Notes: generated from the letters alone by a model not told the origin. Positions 36,370-46,979 are shown, counted from the first letter of the stretch. The stretch: 64,000 nt of DNA from Psychromonas arctica DSM 14288 (GCF_000482725.1 NZ_KI519477.1:28787-92786), one strand, 5' to 3'. Translations and numbers: made by a program.

Positions 36370-37770
36370 ATGGCGGATAGACCTGCTTTTACTAAACAAA
36401 AAAATAAAACGCATTCACCAATCAAAACGGTTCCGCACTCTTTTGAAGCCGAACAAGCGGTCATTGGCGGTTTATTATTAGACAATGATACTTGGTCAGA
36501 TGTTTCTGAACGCGTTGTTGACCGTGATTTTTATACACGTGCACATCGCCTTATTTTTTCAACCATTGAAAAACTAAGCAGTAATGATATTCCCGTAGAT
36601 ATCGTTACGCTGTCAGAAAAACTCGAAGATACACAGGAATTAGAAGGCATTGGTGGCATTGCTTATTTAGCAGAGCTGTTACAGAACACGCCAAGTGCAG
36701 CTAACATCAATAACTATGCGGATATTGTTCGTGAGCGCGCGATTGTTAGAGAATTAATTGGTGTTGCCAATGATATTGCAGAAGCTGGCTATGACACAGA
36801 AGGCCGTGATAGTGCTGAACTACTAGATTTTGCAGAAACAAAAGTATTCCAAATTGCGGAGGCTAGAAATAATCAAAATGAAGGTCCGCAAGCGATTAAA
36901 GACATCCTCAAAGAAACAGTCGCAAAAATTGATGATTTATGTAAAAACCCTCGCGATGGTATTACCGGATTGTCCTCTGGTTATAACGATTTAGACCAAA
37001 TGACCACGGGCTTCCAACCCGGCGATTTGATTATTGTAGCAGCGCGTCCATCAATGGGAAAAACGACCTTTGCCATGAACTTAGCGGAACATGCGGCCCT
37101 TAATGCAGACAAGCCAACCATTATTTTCTCACTAGAGATGCCTTCAGACCAAATCATGAATCGTATGTTGGCTTCTTTAGGGCGTATAGATCAAGGTAAA
37201 ATTCGTACCGGTCAATTAGATGAAAACGATTGGGCTTCATTATCTTCTACTATGTCTATTTTATTAGACCGCGGTAAAATGTTTATTGATGATAGCTCTG
37301 GTTTAACACCAACGGAATTACGTTCACGGGCGCGTCGTATTGCACGTGACCACGGAGGGGTTAGCATGATCATGGTCGATTATTTACAATTAATGCGTGT
37401 CCCTTCTTTAAGTGAAAACCGTACCTTAGAAATTTCTGAAATTTCACGCTCTTTAAAAGCATTAGCTAAAGAGTTACGTTGCCCGGTTATTGCCTTATCT
37501 CAGTTAAACCGTGGTCTTGAGCAACGTGCTGATAAGCGCCCTATTAACTCAGACTTACGTGAATCAGGTGCGATCGAGCAAGATGCTGATTTAATTATGT
37601 TTATTTATCGAGATGAAGTTTATCACGAAGACAGTGAGCACAAAGGCATTGCTGAAATTATCATTGGTAAACAACGTAACGGGCCAATTGGTAAGATACG
37701 CTTAACGTTCCAAGGGCGTTATTCTCGTTTTGATGATTACACCGGCACTGCTTATCATGGTGATGAATAG
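36370..37770 (+). CDS. dnaB: DnaB: replicative DNA helicase
   Basis: DnaB is the hexameric 5'-3' helicase that opens the replication fork. An N-terminal domain (25-125, PHSFEAEQAVIGGLLLDN) binds primase, and a RecA-like domain carries Walker A ARPSMGKTT (225-233), SLEMPSDQIMNRM, MVDYLQLM and the C-terminal SGAIEQDADLI. The length of 466 aa is standard and there is no intein. It follows dgkA closely, while E. coli dnaB sits next to alr. Confidence 0.97.
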   Translation: MADRPAFTKQKNKTHSPIKTVPHSFEAEQAVIGGLLLDNDTWSDVSERVVDRDFYTRAHRLIFSTIEKLSSNDIPVDIVTLSEKLEDTQELEGIGGIAYLAELLQNTPSAANINNYADIVRERAIVRELIGVANDIAEAGYDTEGRDSAELLDFAETKVFQIAEARNNQNEGPQAIKDILKETVAKIDDLCKNPRDGITGLSSGYNDLDQMTTGFQPGDLIIVAARPSMGKTTFAMNLAEHAALNADKPTIIFSLEMPSDQIMNRMLASLGRIDQGKIRTGQLDENDWASLSSTMSILLDRGKMFIDDSSGLTPTELRSRARRIARDHGGVSMIMVDYLQLMRVPSLSENRTLEISEISRSLKALAKELRCPVIALSQLNRGLEQRADKRPINSDLRESGAIEQDADLIMFIYRDEVYHEDSEHKGIAEIIIGKQRNGPIGKIRLTFQGRYSRFDDYTGTAYHGDE

Positions 37771-37885
37771 TAAAAGTTGATAGCGTCTATGACTAGCCGC
37801 TTGAAAAACTACTGAATACGCTCAAGTTAGACGTGACTTACGCGACAATTAACGGCTTACTTAAATAATTTAGAAAAGGACAACA

Positions 37886-38950
37886 ATGGACAAGTTTGAT
37901 CAACTATTTGATTTCTCAAATAAAAAGTTAAGCTTGTACCGTTTTTCATTGCCCCTTAAAAAAACCATCAATTTTAAAGGCCATCATCTAAACACCCGTG
38001 AAGGACTGTGGTTAATTGAACACAACCCACATGGGCAAGATTATATTGGTGAAGTATCGCCATTGCCCGGTTTTAGCCAAGAAACGCTTGCAGCATGTCA
38101 AACACAACTAATCAATGCCTTACAAGTACGAACTTCAACCAATCAAGACATGTGCAAACAACAAACAAATCATCAACAAGCACATTTGACAACGCCTTTT
38201 TTACCGAGTGTCAGCTTTGCTTTATTTTGTTTACAGCAACGCATTCCTTGGGCATTACAAACACGTAATGTAGCGCAAGATATTACCTTAATTACCATCC
38301 CTTTATTGCAAGGTAGCCTAAACGAGATCATCAAGCGCTATAGAGAGCTAAATTATCCAGCAACAGTAAAATTGAAAGTAGCGCGTTTATCGGTGGCAGA
38401 GGATATCAAAGTGATAAAAAGCCTTATTGAACTTAACCCCACTGTTCAGCTACGCTTAGATGCCAATCAGCAATGGACTGCAATTCAATATATCGATTTT
38501 CTAAAAACGATTGACTGCAAATGTATTGATTATATTGAAGAACCAACGCTTTCCATTGAGGATAATATATCTATTTCAACACAATTTAAGGTCTCTATTG
38601 CATTAGATGAGAGCTTATTAATATGCCATTCATTGCCTACCAGTAACTGCATTAAAGCATTGATCATCAAACCCACATTGATTGGCTATCCTGCTCATAT
38701 TCAAGCTTTATTAACACACGCACAACAGCAACAATTAAGTCTTAGCATCAGTGCGAGTTTTGAATCGCCGATCGCGCTGCAGCAGCTGGCTTATCTAGCA
38801 AAGCAATGGCAACAACAAACTCAACTAAAGGTCAGCTTAGGCTTAGACACCTTACACGTTTTCTCTTCCTCTATAAGTTATGCAGTTAAGAATGACTCAG
38901 ACTTACAAAGGTTCATGACATCTCAGGCAACTTGTATATGGCACTCTTAA
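37886..38950 (+). CDS. menC: MenC: o-succinylbenzoate synthase
   Basis: MenC dehydrates SHCHC to o-succinylbenzoate in menaquinone synthesis. It belongs to the enolase superfamily: catalytic lysines in VKLKVAR (Lys162/Lys164), metal ligands Asp192 (RLDANQQW), Glu218 (DYIEEPT) and Asp241 (ALDES), and Lys262 in LIIKPTLIG. At 354 aa it is somewhat longer than E. coli MenC, mostly from a Gln-rich insert near residues 85-100. It overlaps menE by 13 bp. The rest of the men genes are not in the window. Confidence 0.93.
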   Translation: MDKFDQLFDFSNKKLSLYRFSLPLKKTINFKGHHLNTREGLWLIEHNPHGQDYIGEVSPLPGFSQETLAACQTQLINALQVRTSTNQDMCKQQTNHQQAHLTTPFLPSVSFALFCLQQRIPWALQTRNVAQDITLITIPLLQGSLNEIIKRYRELNYPATVKLKVARLSVAEDIKVIKSLIELNPTVQLRLDANQQWTAIQYIDFLKTIDCKCIDYIEEPTLSIEDNISISTQFKVSIALDESLLICHSLPTSNCIKALIIKPTLIGYPAHIQALLTHAQQQQLSLSISASFESPIALQQLAYLAKQWQQQTQLKVSLGLDTLHVFSSSISYAVKNDSDLQRFMTSQATCIWHS

Positions 38951-40419
38951 TTAACCACTGCCCCGTTCGCTGGCATGCTATTTACCATAGTCACTTGACT
39001 GCACTGCAATATGATCAACAGTCGATCACTTATCAGCAGTTAGATCAACTATTATGCGCATTGCAAGAGCAACTACTGACACAAATTGACCTAAACACTC
39101 AACCGTCAATGATCAGACTTGCTTGTGTCGCCAGTAACAGCATTGAGTTGCTATTAATGCAATTATTATGCGTACGAACAGGCTGGCTATTTTGTCCGCT
39201 AAATCCGCGTTTTACCACTACTGAGATTGCACAAAGGTTGGCAGTATTAAATACACCTTACTGTTGGATTGAGAATGCGCAAGCTACAGATTTCCTATCT
39301 GCCTCGTTACCTCAATTACAGATAGATTTTGAATTACTGCTATCAAATCTGCACCAACAGGCATCATATTCTATTACAACAAATATCCCTTCTTCCGCAG
39401 TAAAGCTCGCACCTTTACTGATTGAACCAGAACAAGCTTGTAATATTATTTTTACTTCTGGTAGCAGTGGCTTTCCTAAAGCTATTGTCCATAATTATCG
39501 TAATCACTTTTTCAGCGCACAAGGCTCACAAACGCTGATCCCTCTTGCCCCACAGGACCACAACTTATTATCGTTACCACTATTTCATATTGGTGGTTAT
39601 GCAACGGTATTACGAACCATTATTGCAGGTGCATGCATACACCTAACAACTGCTCCATTAACAGTTGCCTTATTACAGCAACACAGGATCACACACTTAT
39701 CCCTAGTTTCAACGCAATTGATCCGCTTATTGGCAGATTCATTATTTAACGCCAAGCAATGCAGCATCAAACATGTTTTATTAGGTGGAAGTGCTTTTTC
39801 AGAAGCGCACCTAGTAGCGTTAGCCGCACGCGGGTTTCACTATCACTTAAGTTACGGCAGTACTGAAATGACCTCGCAAGTTGCCACCTCAGAGAACAAT
39901 AGTCAGCTGCAGGTTTTGCCATATAGAGAAATAAAGATACACAAAGGTGAAATCTATATTACTGGCAAAACAAGATTTGTTGGGTATTTCCAAGATAATG
40001 CAATACATAAAATTGCAGCAGAAGAATGGGTTGCAAGTGGTGACTTAGGCACTCTGAACAAACATCAATTATCCATTATAGGGCGTAAAGATAGGCAATT
40101 TATTAGTGGTGGAGAAAATATTCAGCCGGAAGAGATAGAGCGAGTATGTTTACAATATAGTCGTGTTAAACAAGCTTATATTTGTCCCACCAAGGATCAA
40201 CAATATGGGCAGCGCATTGCCCTTTTTGTATTATTTTCAGACTCGACTCAATTTGATCTAGATTGTCAGCAACTTAAACATTACCTTGGCCAACAACTGA
40301 TCGGTTATAAACAACCAGATCATTATCTTGCTTGGCCTTTGCAATTAGCAAATAACCAAGCATTAAAAGTACCCAAACAAGTTTTCACAGACAGCTTAAG
40401 TAAGCAAGGACTAACCTAA
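38938..40419 (+). CDS. menE: MenE: o-succinylbenzoate-CoA ligase
   Basis: MenE activates o-succinylbenzoate with ATP and CoA, the step after MenC. It is an ANL-superfamily adenylating enzyme with the P-loop IIFTSGSSGFPKA (about 178-190), YGSTEMTSQVAT, ASGDLG, IIGRKDRQFISGGENIQPEEIE and a C-terminal lysine in LKVPKQVF that should be the catalytic one. I chose ATG 38938 (493 aa); TTG 38932 lies just upstream. Coupled translation with menC is likely. The menE end overlaps the convergent GGDEF gene by 9 bp. Confidence 0.94.
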   Translation: MALLINHCPVRWHAIYHSHLTALQYDQQSITYQQLDQLLCALQEQLLTQIDLNTQPSMIRLACVASNSIELLLMQLLCVRTGWLFCPLNPRFTTTEIAQRLAVLNTPYCWIENAQATDFLSASLPQLQIDFELLLSNLHQQASYSITTNIPSSAVKLAPLLIEPEQACNIIFTSGSSGFPKAIVHNYRNHFFSAQGSQTLIPLAPQDHNLLSLPLFHIGGYATVLRTIIAGACIHLTTAPLTVALLQQHRITHLSLVSTQLIRLLADSLFNAKQCSIKHVLLGGSAFSEAHLVALAARGFHYHLSYGSTEMTSQVATSENNSQLQVLPYREIKIHKGEIYITGKTRFVGYFQDNAIHKIAAEEWVASGDLGTLNKHQLSIIGRKDRQFISGGENIQPEEIERVCLQYSRVKQAYICPTKDQQYGQRIALFVLFSDSTQFDLDCQQLKHYLGQQLIGYKQPDHYLAWPLQLANNQALKVPKQVFTDSLSKQGLT

Positions 40420-42678
40420 AGTACGTTTGATACTATGCTCATATACCAATTGTTCTGCATCATTGATTAAGGACAATAAATCAGTATGATTTTCTTTTTT
40501 ATACTCAACAATTCCGGTATCAATCACTAAACGACTTTTTCTAATGGAGCTTGAATTAAACTTTTTAACGTTATTGTCTAAGCGAGGAAACAACCCAGTA
40601 TCAGTAATATGATATTCACTATCTGTCATTAAAATAACAAATTCATCGCCACCAATACGCGCTACTAAATCGGTTTCTCTAAAGGTGTCAGTCAATATTT
40701 TTGCAAAAGATATTAATAATTGATCTCCTTCTGCTTCACCATGATCTAAATTAACCTTAGTCATGCCAATGACATCAATATATAGAGCAAAGAAAGGTTT
40801 GTTAGCACGTTGGCTTAAACGGAAATAATTTTCTCCGGCACTGACAATACCACGATGGTTTAATAAGCCGGTTAGTTCGTCGGTTAGCATCAATTCATAA
40901 TTTTTATCTAATAATGATTTATCAACGGTAATATCACGGGTGATTTCAATAATCCCTTGAATTTGCTTTTCTGTTGAATAATAGGGATGCTGAATAACTT
41001 CATAGGTTCGTGCCTCGCCTGTTGCAGTATATTTAATAGTTTCTATGCGATGCACTTGCTCTGTATTCTTAGTTTTTAGTAGAGGACACACACTTTTATT
41101 ACATTGCAAACACGTAAATAGAGCATCACAGTCTGTATCTAATAAATCATCCACTTGATGCCCGCTTAATTGTGCCAACACTTTATTGACAAAAGTAGTG
41201 CGTCCTTGAAGGTTAAAAATACGCACGCCTAATGGTAATAAATCCATAAATTGCGTTTGATCGAATACGGATGATTTTAAAGATTGATTGAGTGATTTAC
41301 GGTCAGTAATATCTTTAATGTAACCAATATAACCAATCATTTCTTTACTCAATTGCGAATTTGCATAATAGAAAATCTTATAACTTGAAGGATCATTTTC
41401 TTTTAATTTCTCGGGTTCTACTTCAATGCAACCACCGGCTTGATTAATATCCGCAATAGACATGGTTAAGGCTTCAGGTTCAATTGCTGTCCCCTGTTTT
41501 TTATCTAATAACTGCGCTCTAGTAAGATTAAAGAAACGATAAAACGCTTTATTAGCAACAATATATTCATTATTAAAGCCTTTAACAAAAATAGGGAAAG
41601 GTAAACCATCTAAAAAACACTGGTAGCGTAATTGCAACCGACTCAGAGCCATACACTTTCTAATGGCATACGCTAACGTTAATAGCAACATCAATAATAG
41701 AATAACTGTGATCGCATATCGATCAGATTGCGAAATATACAACTTCATCATCGGAGAAAAAGTGAATACGCCACCTACCGCATAACCACGCGTATCATGA
41801 ACTGGCATAAAAACAGCAATGCCATCTTGTCCTGCAATACGAGTATTGACTGAAAAGCGTTTCAATTGCATTAGTTTTGTTTCTTCTGCTAGGCTTAAGC
41901 TCTGCTTTAATTGCGCCAAATTAGCCGCACTTAGCTGTCCCAATGCAAAGTTTGATTTGTTTTCGTTGATGCCAATATAAAAAGCATCAGAAAAGGCCGT
42001 TTCTTGATATAACTTAGCTTTTTGTTGGGTCGATAAGAGTGGTCTTTTTGCTAACAAATATTGCGATTTGACTTCGCTAGTTGCTGTTAATATTTGTTTC
42101 ATTGCAGTTAATGGCATAGCAACTTCTACCACTGCGATGAAACTATTATTGCGATTAAAAACAGGAAAAAAGTAGCTATATAGATAACGACCATTTTTCA
42201 AGGACAAACCAAATGACGCCTCTTTACTTTGTAATACCTTTCTCAAGGTTGTATTGTCGACGTTATTTTTATTACTTGGTTCTGTAAATTTTTGCAATGT
42301 TAACAACGATTCACCATTACTGAGATACACCTGTTGATGTTCAAAATATTGGAGACTGCTACGAAATAAAGGATGTAATTTTTCATACAAGCTTTGCTTA
42401 ATCGAGGCTAAAACTTGAGGGGCGTTTATATTGTTATTTGCCTTTTCTATTAAGGGTAAAATCGCTTCATTATGATATTGTAAAGTATACAGTAAGCTAG
42501 CATTAGACTTCACTTGAGCTAATGCAGAGACGTAACTATTGTATACTGCACGCTCAACTAATTGACGTTGTTGTTTTTGGCTTTGATCATTGGACATGAA
42601 CAGAAAAATAGAAGTGATTAAGATGACAATGAGTACCACAAAAATAAAGTCAGAAGAGTGGAAACGCTTTGCTCTTAA
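40411..42678 (-). CDS. Membrane sensor diguanylate cyclase (two PAS domains, GGDEF)
   Basis: The 755-aa protein probably makes cyclic di-GMP. It has TM1 (about 12-28), a large periplasmic sensor (about 30-320), TM2 (about 322-339), two PAS domains (about 350-460 and 475-590), and a GGDEF domain with an intact GGDEF (676-680) and an RETD inhibitory site (667-670) five residues before it. The second PAS carries four cysteines, Cys517, Cys523, Cys526 and Cys531 (CDALFTCLQCNKSVC), that may bind a metal or sense redox. I chose ATG 42678; a GTG at 42741 would add 21 residues. Confidence 0.87.
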   Translation of the reverse strand, partial: LRAKRFHSSDFIFVVLIVILITSIFLFMSNDQSQKQQRQLVERAVYNSYVSALAQVKSNASLLYTLQYHNEAILPLIEKANNNINAPQVLASIKQSLYEKLHPLFRSSLQYFEHQQVYLSNGESLLTLQKFTEPSNKNNVDNTTLRKVLQSKEASFGLSLKNGRYLYSYFFPVFNRNNSFIAVVEVAMPLTAMKQILTATSEVKSQYLLAKRPLLSTQQKAKLYQETAFSDAFYIGINENKSNFALGQLSAANLAQLKQSLSLAEETKLMQLKRFSVNTRIAGQDGIAVFMPVHDTRGYAVGGVFTFSPMMKLYISQSDRYAITVILLLMLLLTLAYAIRKCMALSRLQLRYQCFLDGLPFPIFVKGFNNEYIVANKAFYRFFNLTRAQLLDKKQGTAIEPEALTMSIADINQAGGCIEVEPEKLKENDPSSYKIFYYANSQLSKEMIGYIGYIKDITDRKSLNQSLKSSVFDQTQFMDLLPLGVRIFNLQGRTTFVNKVLAQLSGHQVDDLLDTDCDALFTCLQCNKSVCPLLKTKNTEQVHRIETIKYTATGEARTYEVIQHPYYSTEKQIQGIIEITRDITVDKSLLDKNYELMLTDELTGLLNHRGIVSAGENYFRLSQRANKPFFALYIDVIGMTKVNLDHGEAEGDQLLISFAKILTDTFRETDLVARIGGDEFVILMTDSEYHITDTGLFPRLDNNVKKFNSSSIRKSRLVIDTGIVEYKKENHTDLLSLINDAEQLVYEHSIKRTLG

Positions 42679-43002
42679 CATGGTAAACCCAAATAAATAT
42701 ACAAAAATTAATAATGAGTATATATCAATTAGACTAGGCACAGTTGATATTTTAAGGGTGTTTTCGAAGCAATTAAACCACTGTCAGGTAATGACTCTTT
42801 AACAACAGATGATAACGGCATCATTATAAAAAGTACAAATGGCTAAAAATACTTCAATATTTTTCGCTAAAAGCCTATTAAGCTTAACCTTCAACAAAAG
42901 TAATGACAAAAGACTAATCAACACAATAAGATTCAAAGACATAATAGGTATTTCTAATATTATTCGTTAGAATCATACCTCCCCGATAGCAGAGAGCAGT
43001 TT
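42679..43002. other. Intergenic region, 324 bp
   Basis: Divergent promoter region between the GGDEF gene and the acyltransferase gene. It is AT-rich and I see no gene, repeat or RNA in it. Confidence 0.4.
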
Positions 43003-43923
43003 ATGGATATTTACAAATTAAAATCTAGCTTTATTCACCCAAGATATTGGTTAGCTTGGATAGGGATCTTAATTCTCTTTTTATCATCATTATTGCCTTA
43101 TTCAACAATATTGAATATCGGTAAATACCTAGGGCGACTAGCGATCCCTTTTGCTAAAAAACGATTTCATACTGCACGTCGTAATATTGAATTATGTTTT
43201 CCTGAACTGACACCAGAACAAGTTGATCAGAAAGTAAAAACTAACTTCGAAAATACTGGTATTGCTTTATTAGAAATGGGCATGGCTTGGTTTTGGCCAA
43301 GTTGGCGTGTACGCGGTTTACTAACTGTGCGAGGCATTGAACATCTAAAACAAGCCACGCGACAAGGTAACGGTATTATCTTTTTGGGCGCACATTTTTT
43401 AACTTTAGAAATGGGCGCACGTGCATTAGGCTTGATTCACCCAAGTTATGCAGTGTATAGAAAAAATAGTAACGAAGTCTTAGATTATTGGTTTTACTGG
43501 GGACGTATGCGAGAGCATAAAGCCATGCTAGATCGCAAAGATTTTAAAGCGATGTTACGCGTATTAAAAACTGGACAGGCATTATGGTACGCGCCCGACC
43601 ATGATTATGGTCGACACAAAAGCAGTATATTTGCACCCTTTTTCGATGTAGAGAATGCCAACACAGTATCTGGCACAAGTACGTTAGCTCGCGTTAAAAA
43701 TAGTGTTGTTATTCCAGTATTTTTAAAGCGTTTACCTGGTTCAGAGGGCTATGAGTTAATTTTTTATGAGGCGTTAAGTGACTTTCCAAGCCAGGATTTA
43801 AAGGCTGATACCACTTATACTAATCAACAGATAGAGCGCATGGTTAGCGAGTGTGATGATCAATATATGTGGTTACACCGTCGCTTTAAGACCCGACCAG
43901 AGGGAGAACCTTCGGTCTATTAA
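43003..43923 (+). CDS. lpxL: LpxL/HtrB-family lipid A acyltransferase
   Basis: The inner-membrane enzyme adds a secondary acyl chain to Kdo2-lipid IVA. The 306-aa protein has one N-terminal membrane segment (about 17-35) and the HxxxxE catalytic pair His131/Glu136 in GAHFLTLEMG, then YRKNSNEVLDYW, WYAPDHDYGRHKSSIFAPFF and DQYMWLHRRFKTRP. These are LpxL/LpxP features; which acyl chain it prefers cannot be told, and LpxP (palmitoleoyl, cold-induced) is possible. A strong terminator follows. Confidence 0.9.
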   Translation: MDIYKLKSSFIHPRYWLAWIGILILFLSSLLPYSTILNIGKYLGRLAIPFAKKRFHTARRNIELCFPELTPEQVDQKVKTNFENTGIALLEMGMAWFWPSWRVRGLLTVRGIEHLKQATRQGNGIIFLGAHFLTLEMGARALGLIHPSYAVYRKNSNEVLDYWFYWGRMREHKAMLDRKDFKAMLRVLKTGQALWYAPDHDYGRHKSSIFAPFFDVENANTVSGTSTLARVKNSVVIPVFLKRLPGSEGYELIFYEALSDFPSQDLKADTTYTNQQIERMVSECDDQYMWLHRRFKTRPEGEPSVY

Positions 43924-43956
43924 TAGCACTTGTGAATAAAGCTTGATAAATACACG

Positions 43957-44001
43957 AATAAAGGCGAGTTGCGTTACAAAGCAATCTCGCCTTTATTTTT
44001 A
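43957..44001 (+). terminator. Intrinsic terminator after lpxL
   Basis: AATAAAGGCGAG (43957-43968) and CTCGCCTTTATT (43986-43997) are perfect 12-bp arms, followed by T residues; an inner TGC/GCA pair extends the stem. Confidence 0.82.
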
Positions 44002-44123
44002 TCCCTCTTAGTTCGCCGATCCCTCTGCGTCTTGATTTATTTTAAAAACATTAGCTGTGCCAAAAACCAGCTACTAATTTAATCTAAAACAAGATGTTAG
44101 CTTAATCCAAAAAAAACACTGAC

Positions 44124-46979
44124 TTAGTCTAAAAAAAGTTGCTCCCATACGGCAATGACAGCATTGCGATCTTCGACTAATTGATCTATATGTGTAATAC
44201 GTTTCTTTTTACCCAAGCTTAAACGATGGGCCGCATCTCGAATATGGCAGTAGGCATCAATTAATTGTTTTGCTTGCAACTCAGTTAATAACCCAAGCTG
44301 TTCGCAAGCAGCAAAAATGCGCAAATTATCCGACCACTCTGTTAAACGCTCAGGGAACTCACTGGCATGAGCTAGCACCAGATACTGTGCGATAAACTCA
44401 ATATCGACCATCCCCCCAGGAGACTGCTTAAGATCAAACTCCTGACTTTCAGCACGATTCAAATGATCACGCATTTTAGCACGCATCTCTGATACGTCTT
44501 TTTTTAACAGCTGTTGATCTCGCGTTTGACTTAATATTTCTGCCCGTATTTGCGTGAACTCTTGCTGCATAATGCTATCAATAAACACTGGGCGAGCGCG
44601 GACCAAGGCTTGATGCTCCCATGTCCATGCATTTTCTTTTAAATAGCGATGAAACCCAGCCATACCTGCGACAAGCGCCCCAGAATCGCCAGATGGACGC
44701 AAACGCATATCTATTTCATACAAGATGCCAGAATTAGTACGAGAGCTAAATAAGTGAATAATACGTTGCGCTAAACGGAAATAAAATAACTGATTATCGA
44801 TACTCCGAGAGCCGTTGGTTACTCCTGATATATTAGTATCATGTAAAAATACCACGTCTAGATCTGACTCATAGCCAAGCTCTAAACCGCCCATTTTACC
44901 ATAACCAATAACAGCAAACCCCTTACGGTCAGTGCCCGCAACATTACTTGGTATACCAAATTTTTCAGTGATTTGAGCCCAAGCTATTTGCACCACATAC
45001 TCAAGAATAGCCTCACTTAAACAAGTTAGATGATCACTTACCTGGGGTAATTTAATCCCCTTTGCAATATCAGCGGTGGCAATATGTAAAAATTGCATCT
45101 GTTTAAATTGACGCAACGCTTCCATTTGCTGTTCCATATCCTCTTCAGGAATACGCAACATAAACTGCTGTAACTCGCTTCTATAGTTACTTAACTCAGT
45201 TGGATGATAGAGTTTTTGAGGGTCTAACAACTCATCCAGTAAGATAGGATGGCGTGCCAACTGTGCTGACACTCGAGGACTGGCTGAACATAATTTCAAT
45301 AACTGATTTAGAGCCCCCTCATTTTCATTTAATAACTCCAAATAAGCAGTACGGCGCATAATATTTAAAATCAAATGATGAATGCGTTCAAAAAGACTGT
45401 CCGGATGAGTAAAGGCACAAGTTAAAGCAATAATTCTTGGTAATAATTTATCAATTGTCTCTTGTCCTCTTGGGCCAATCGGACGGCGACTAATATCTTC
45501 TTTTAAAGAGACAATCATTTTTGAAAATGCTGCAACTTGCTTAGCGGACTTGCTGCTTTGTTTAATATGTTTACTTAAAATAGGCTCAATTTCTTCACTA
45601 GAAAGCTGCAACTCCCACAATTCAACAAACTCTTCTTGTGGTTCATTTTGTTGCTCATCAGATTCTCCAATAACCCAATTGAACTCCTTATGTACGTTTT
45701 CCATTACTTGATTTAAGCGTGCATAAAAACTTTCCCAGTCTTCAAACTTCATGACTTTAATTAAGCGTAGCTTATCTAATTCGTTATTCGGTAAGGTCTG
45801 CGTTTGCTGATCGCCAATTTGCTGCAATACATTTTCCACTGCACGTAAAAAATGATATGAATCTAATAAACAAGCAACCCTATCCGCCGGCAATACCTCT
45901 GTTTCTGCAATCACTTTTAAGGTTTGTTGTAACCCTTTGCATTGCAATTGCAAATCCCTTCCACCGTGAATAAGCTGAAAGGCTTGCGCAACAAATTCAA
46001 TTTCGCGGATCCCGCCCATACCCAATTTTATATTATCTTTTAAACCTTTACGACGCACTTCAGCACTGATCATTGCTTTCATTTTTCGTAATGATTCAAT
46101 GGCACTAAAATCAATATAACGCCTAAATACAAAGGGCCTAAGCATCGCTTCAAGCTCTCGCTTATAGGCTCCTTCTTTGCCTAAAACACGCGCTTTGACC
46201 ATCGCATAGCGTTCCCATTCTCGACCATGAGTTTGATAATAGTCTTCAATAGAATTAAAGGTTGTTACCAATGGCCCAGACTCACCAAAAGGACGTAAAC
46301 GCATATCCACACGATATACGAAACCATCAACGGTTATTTGGTGTAATGCTGCAATTAAACGTTGCCCTAATTTAGTGAAAAATGCAGAGTTTTCAATAAC
46401 CCGTCGCCCGCCTTCGGTTTGGCCGCGTTCAGGGTAAGAAAAGATAAGGTCAATATCAGAAGAGAAGTTGAGTTCTTTACCACCTAACTTACCCATGGCA
46501 AAAATATACATGGTTTGTTGCTCACCTGACTCCCCGATTGGCGTACCTTGCTCTTGGCATTGCAACTGATATAACCAATTTAAGCTTTGTAAAATTAACT
46601 GATCAGCTAATAATGAAATGTGGATAAAACTTTCCTGTAAAGTACTTAGGTTTAAGAGCTCTCGCCAAGCAATCACCACCATATGCTTACGCCTAAAAAA
46701 ACGTAATGTTTGGTGTAATTGCCCTTCATTTTCAATCTCTGACAGAGCAGTTTTTAGTTCTATTATCAGTTGTTCAGTACGATCCGCTGTAGTTAATAAA
46801 TTACTTTCAAATAAGCAGGGAATAAGAGTTGGTTGCTTTATTAAAGATTCAGCAACAAAATCACTTAATGCAAAGACTTCATGTAATTGCTGAGTGTGCT
46901 CTTTACTTAAACTCGATAAATCAAAACGTTCACCAAGTTGCTGTATATATTTTTGTGCTACTTCGTTTAATAAAGACAT
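44124..46979 (-). CDS. glnE: GlnE: glutamine synthetase adenylyltransferase/deadenylase
   Basis: GlnE adenylylates and deadenylylates glutamine synthetase in answer to PII and glutamine. The 951-aa protein has two nucleotidyltransferase domains: the N-terminal one has GKLGGKELNFSSDIDLIF (163-180) and the C-terminal one GYGKMGGLELGYESDLDVVF (near 690). Both active-site DxD pairs are intact. In E. coli it is next to ygiF and hldE; here ygiF lies about 4 kb away, with the yjf cluster and a chemoreceptor gene between. Confidence 0.96.
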   Translation of the reverse strand: MSLLNEVAQKYIQQLGERFDLSSLSKEHTQQLHEVFALSDFVAESLIKQPTLIPCLFESNLLTTADRTEQLIIELKTALSEIENEGQLHQTLRFFRRKHMVVIAWRELLNLSTLQESFIHISLLADQLILQSLNWLYQLQCQEQGTPIGESGEQQTMYIFAMGKLGGKELNFSSDIDLIFSYPERGQTEGGRRVIENSAFFTKLGQRLIAALHQITVDGFVYRVDMRLRPFGESGPLVTTFNSIEDYYQTHGREWERYAMVKARVLGKEGAYKRELEAMLRPFVFRRYIDFSAIESLRKMKAMISAEVRRKGLKDNIKLGMGGIREIEFVAQAFQLIHGGRDLQLQCKGLQQTLKVIAETEVLPADRVACLLDSYHFLRAVENVLQQIGDQQTQTLPNNELDKLRLIKVMKFEDWESFYARLNQVMENVHKEFNWVIGESDEQQNEPQEEFVELWELQLSSEEIEPILSKHIKQSSKSAKQVAAFSKMIVSLKEDISRRPIGPRGQETIDKLLPRIIALTCAFTHPDSLFERIHHLILNIMRRTAYLELLNENEGALNQLLKLCSASPRVSAQLARHPILLDELLDPQKLYHPTELSNYRSELQQFMLRIPEEDMEQQMEALRQFKQMQFLHIATADIAKGIKLPQVSDHLTCLSEAILEYVVQIAWAQITEKFGIPSNVAGTDRKGFAVIGYGKMGGLELGYESDLDVVFLHDTNISGVTNGSRSIDNQLFYFRLAQRIIHLFSSRTNSGILYEIDMRLRPSGDSGALVAGMAGFHRYLKENAWTWEHQALVRARPVFIDSIMQQEFTQIRAEILSQTRDQQLLKKDVSEMRAKMRDHLNRAESQEFDLKQSPGGMVDIEFIAQYLVLAHASEFPERLTEWSDNLRIFAACEQLGLLTELQAKQLIDAYCHIRDAAHRLSLGKKKRITHIDQLVEDRNAVIAVWEQLFLD

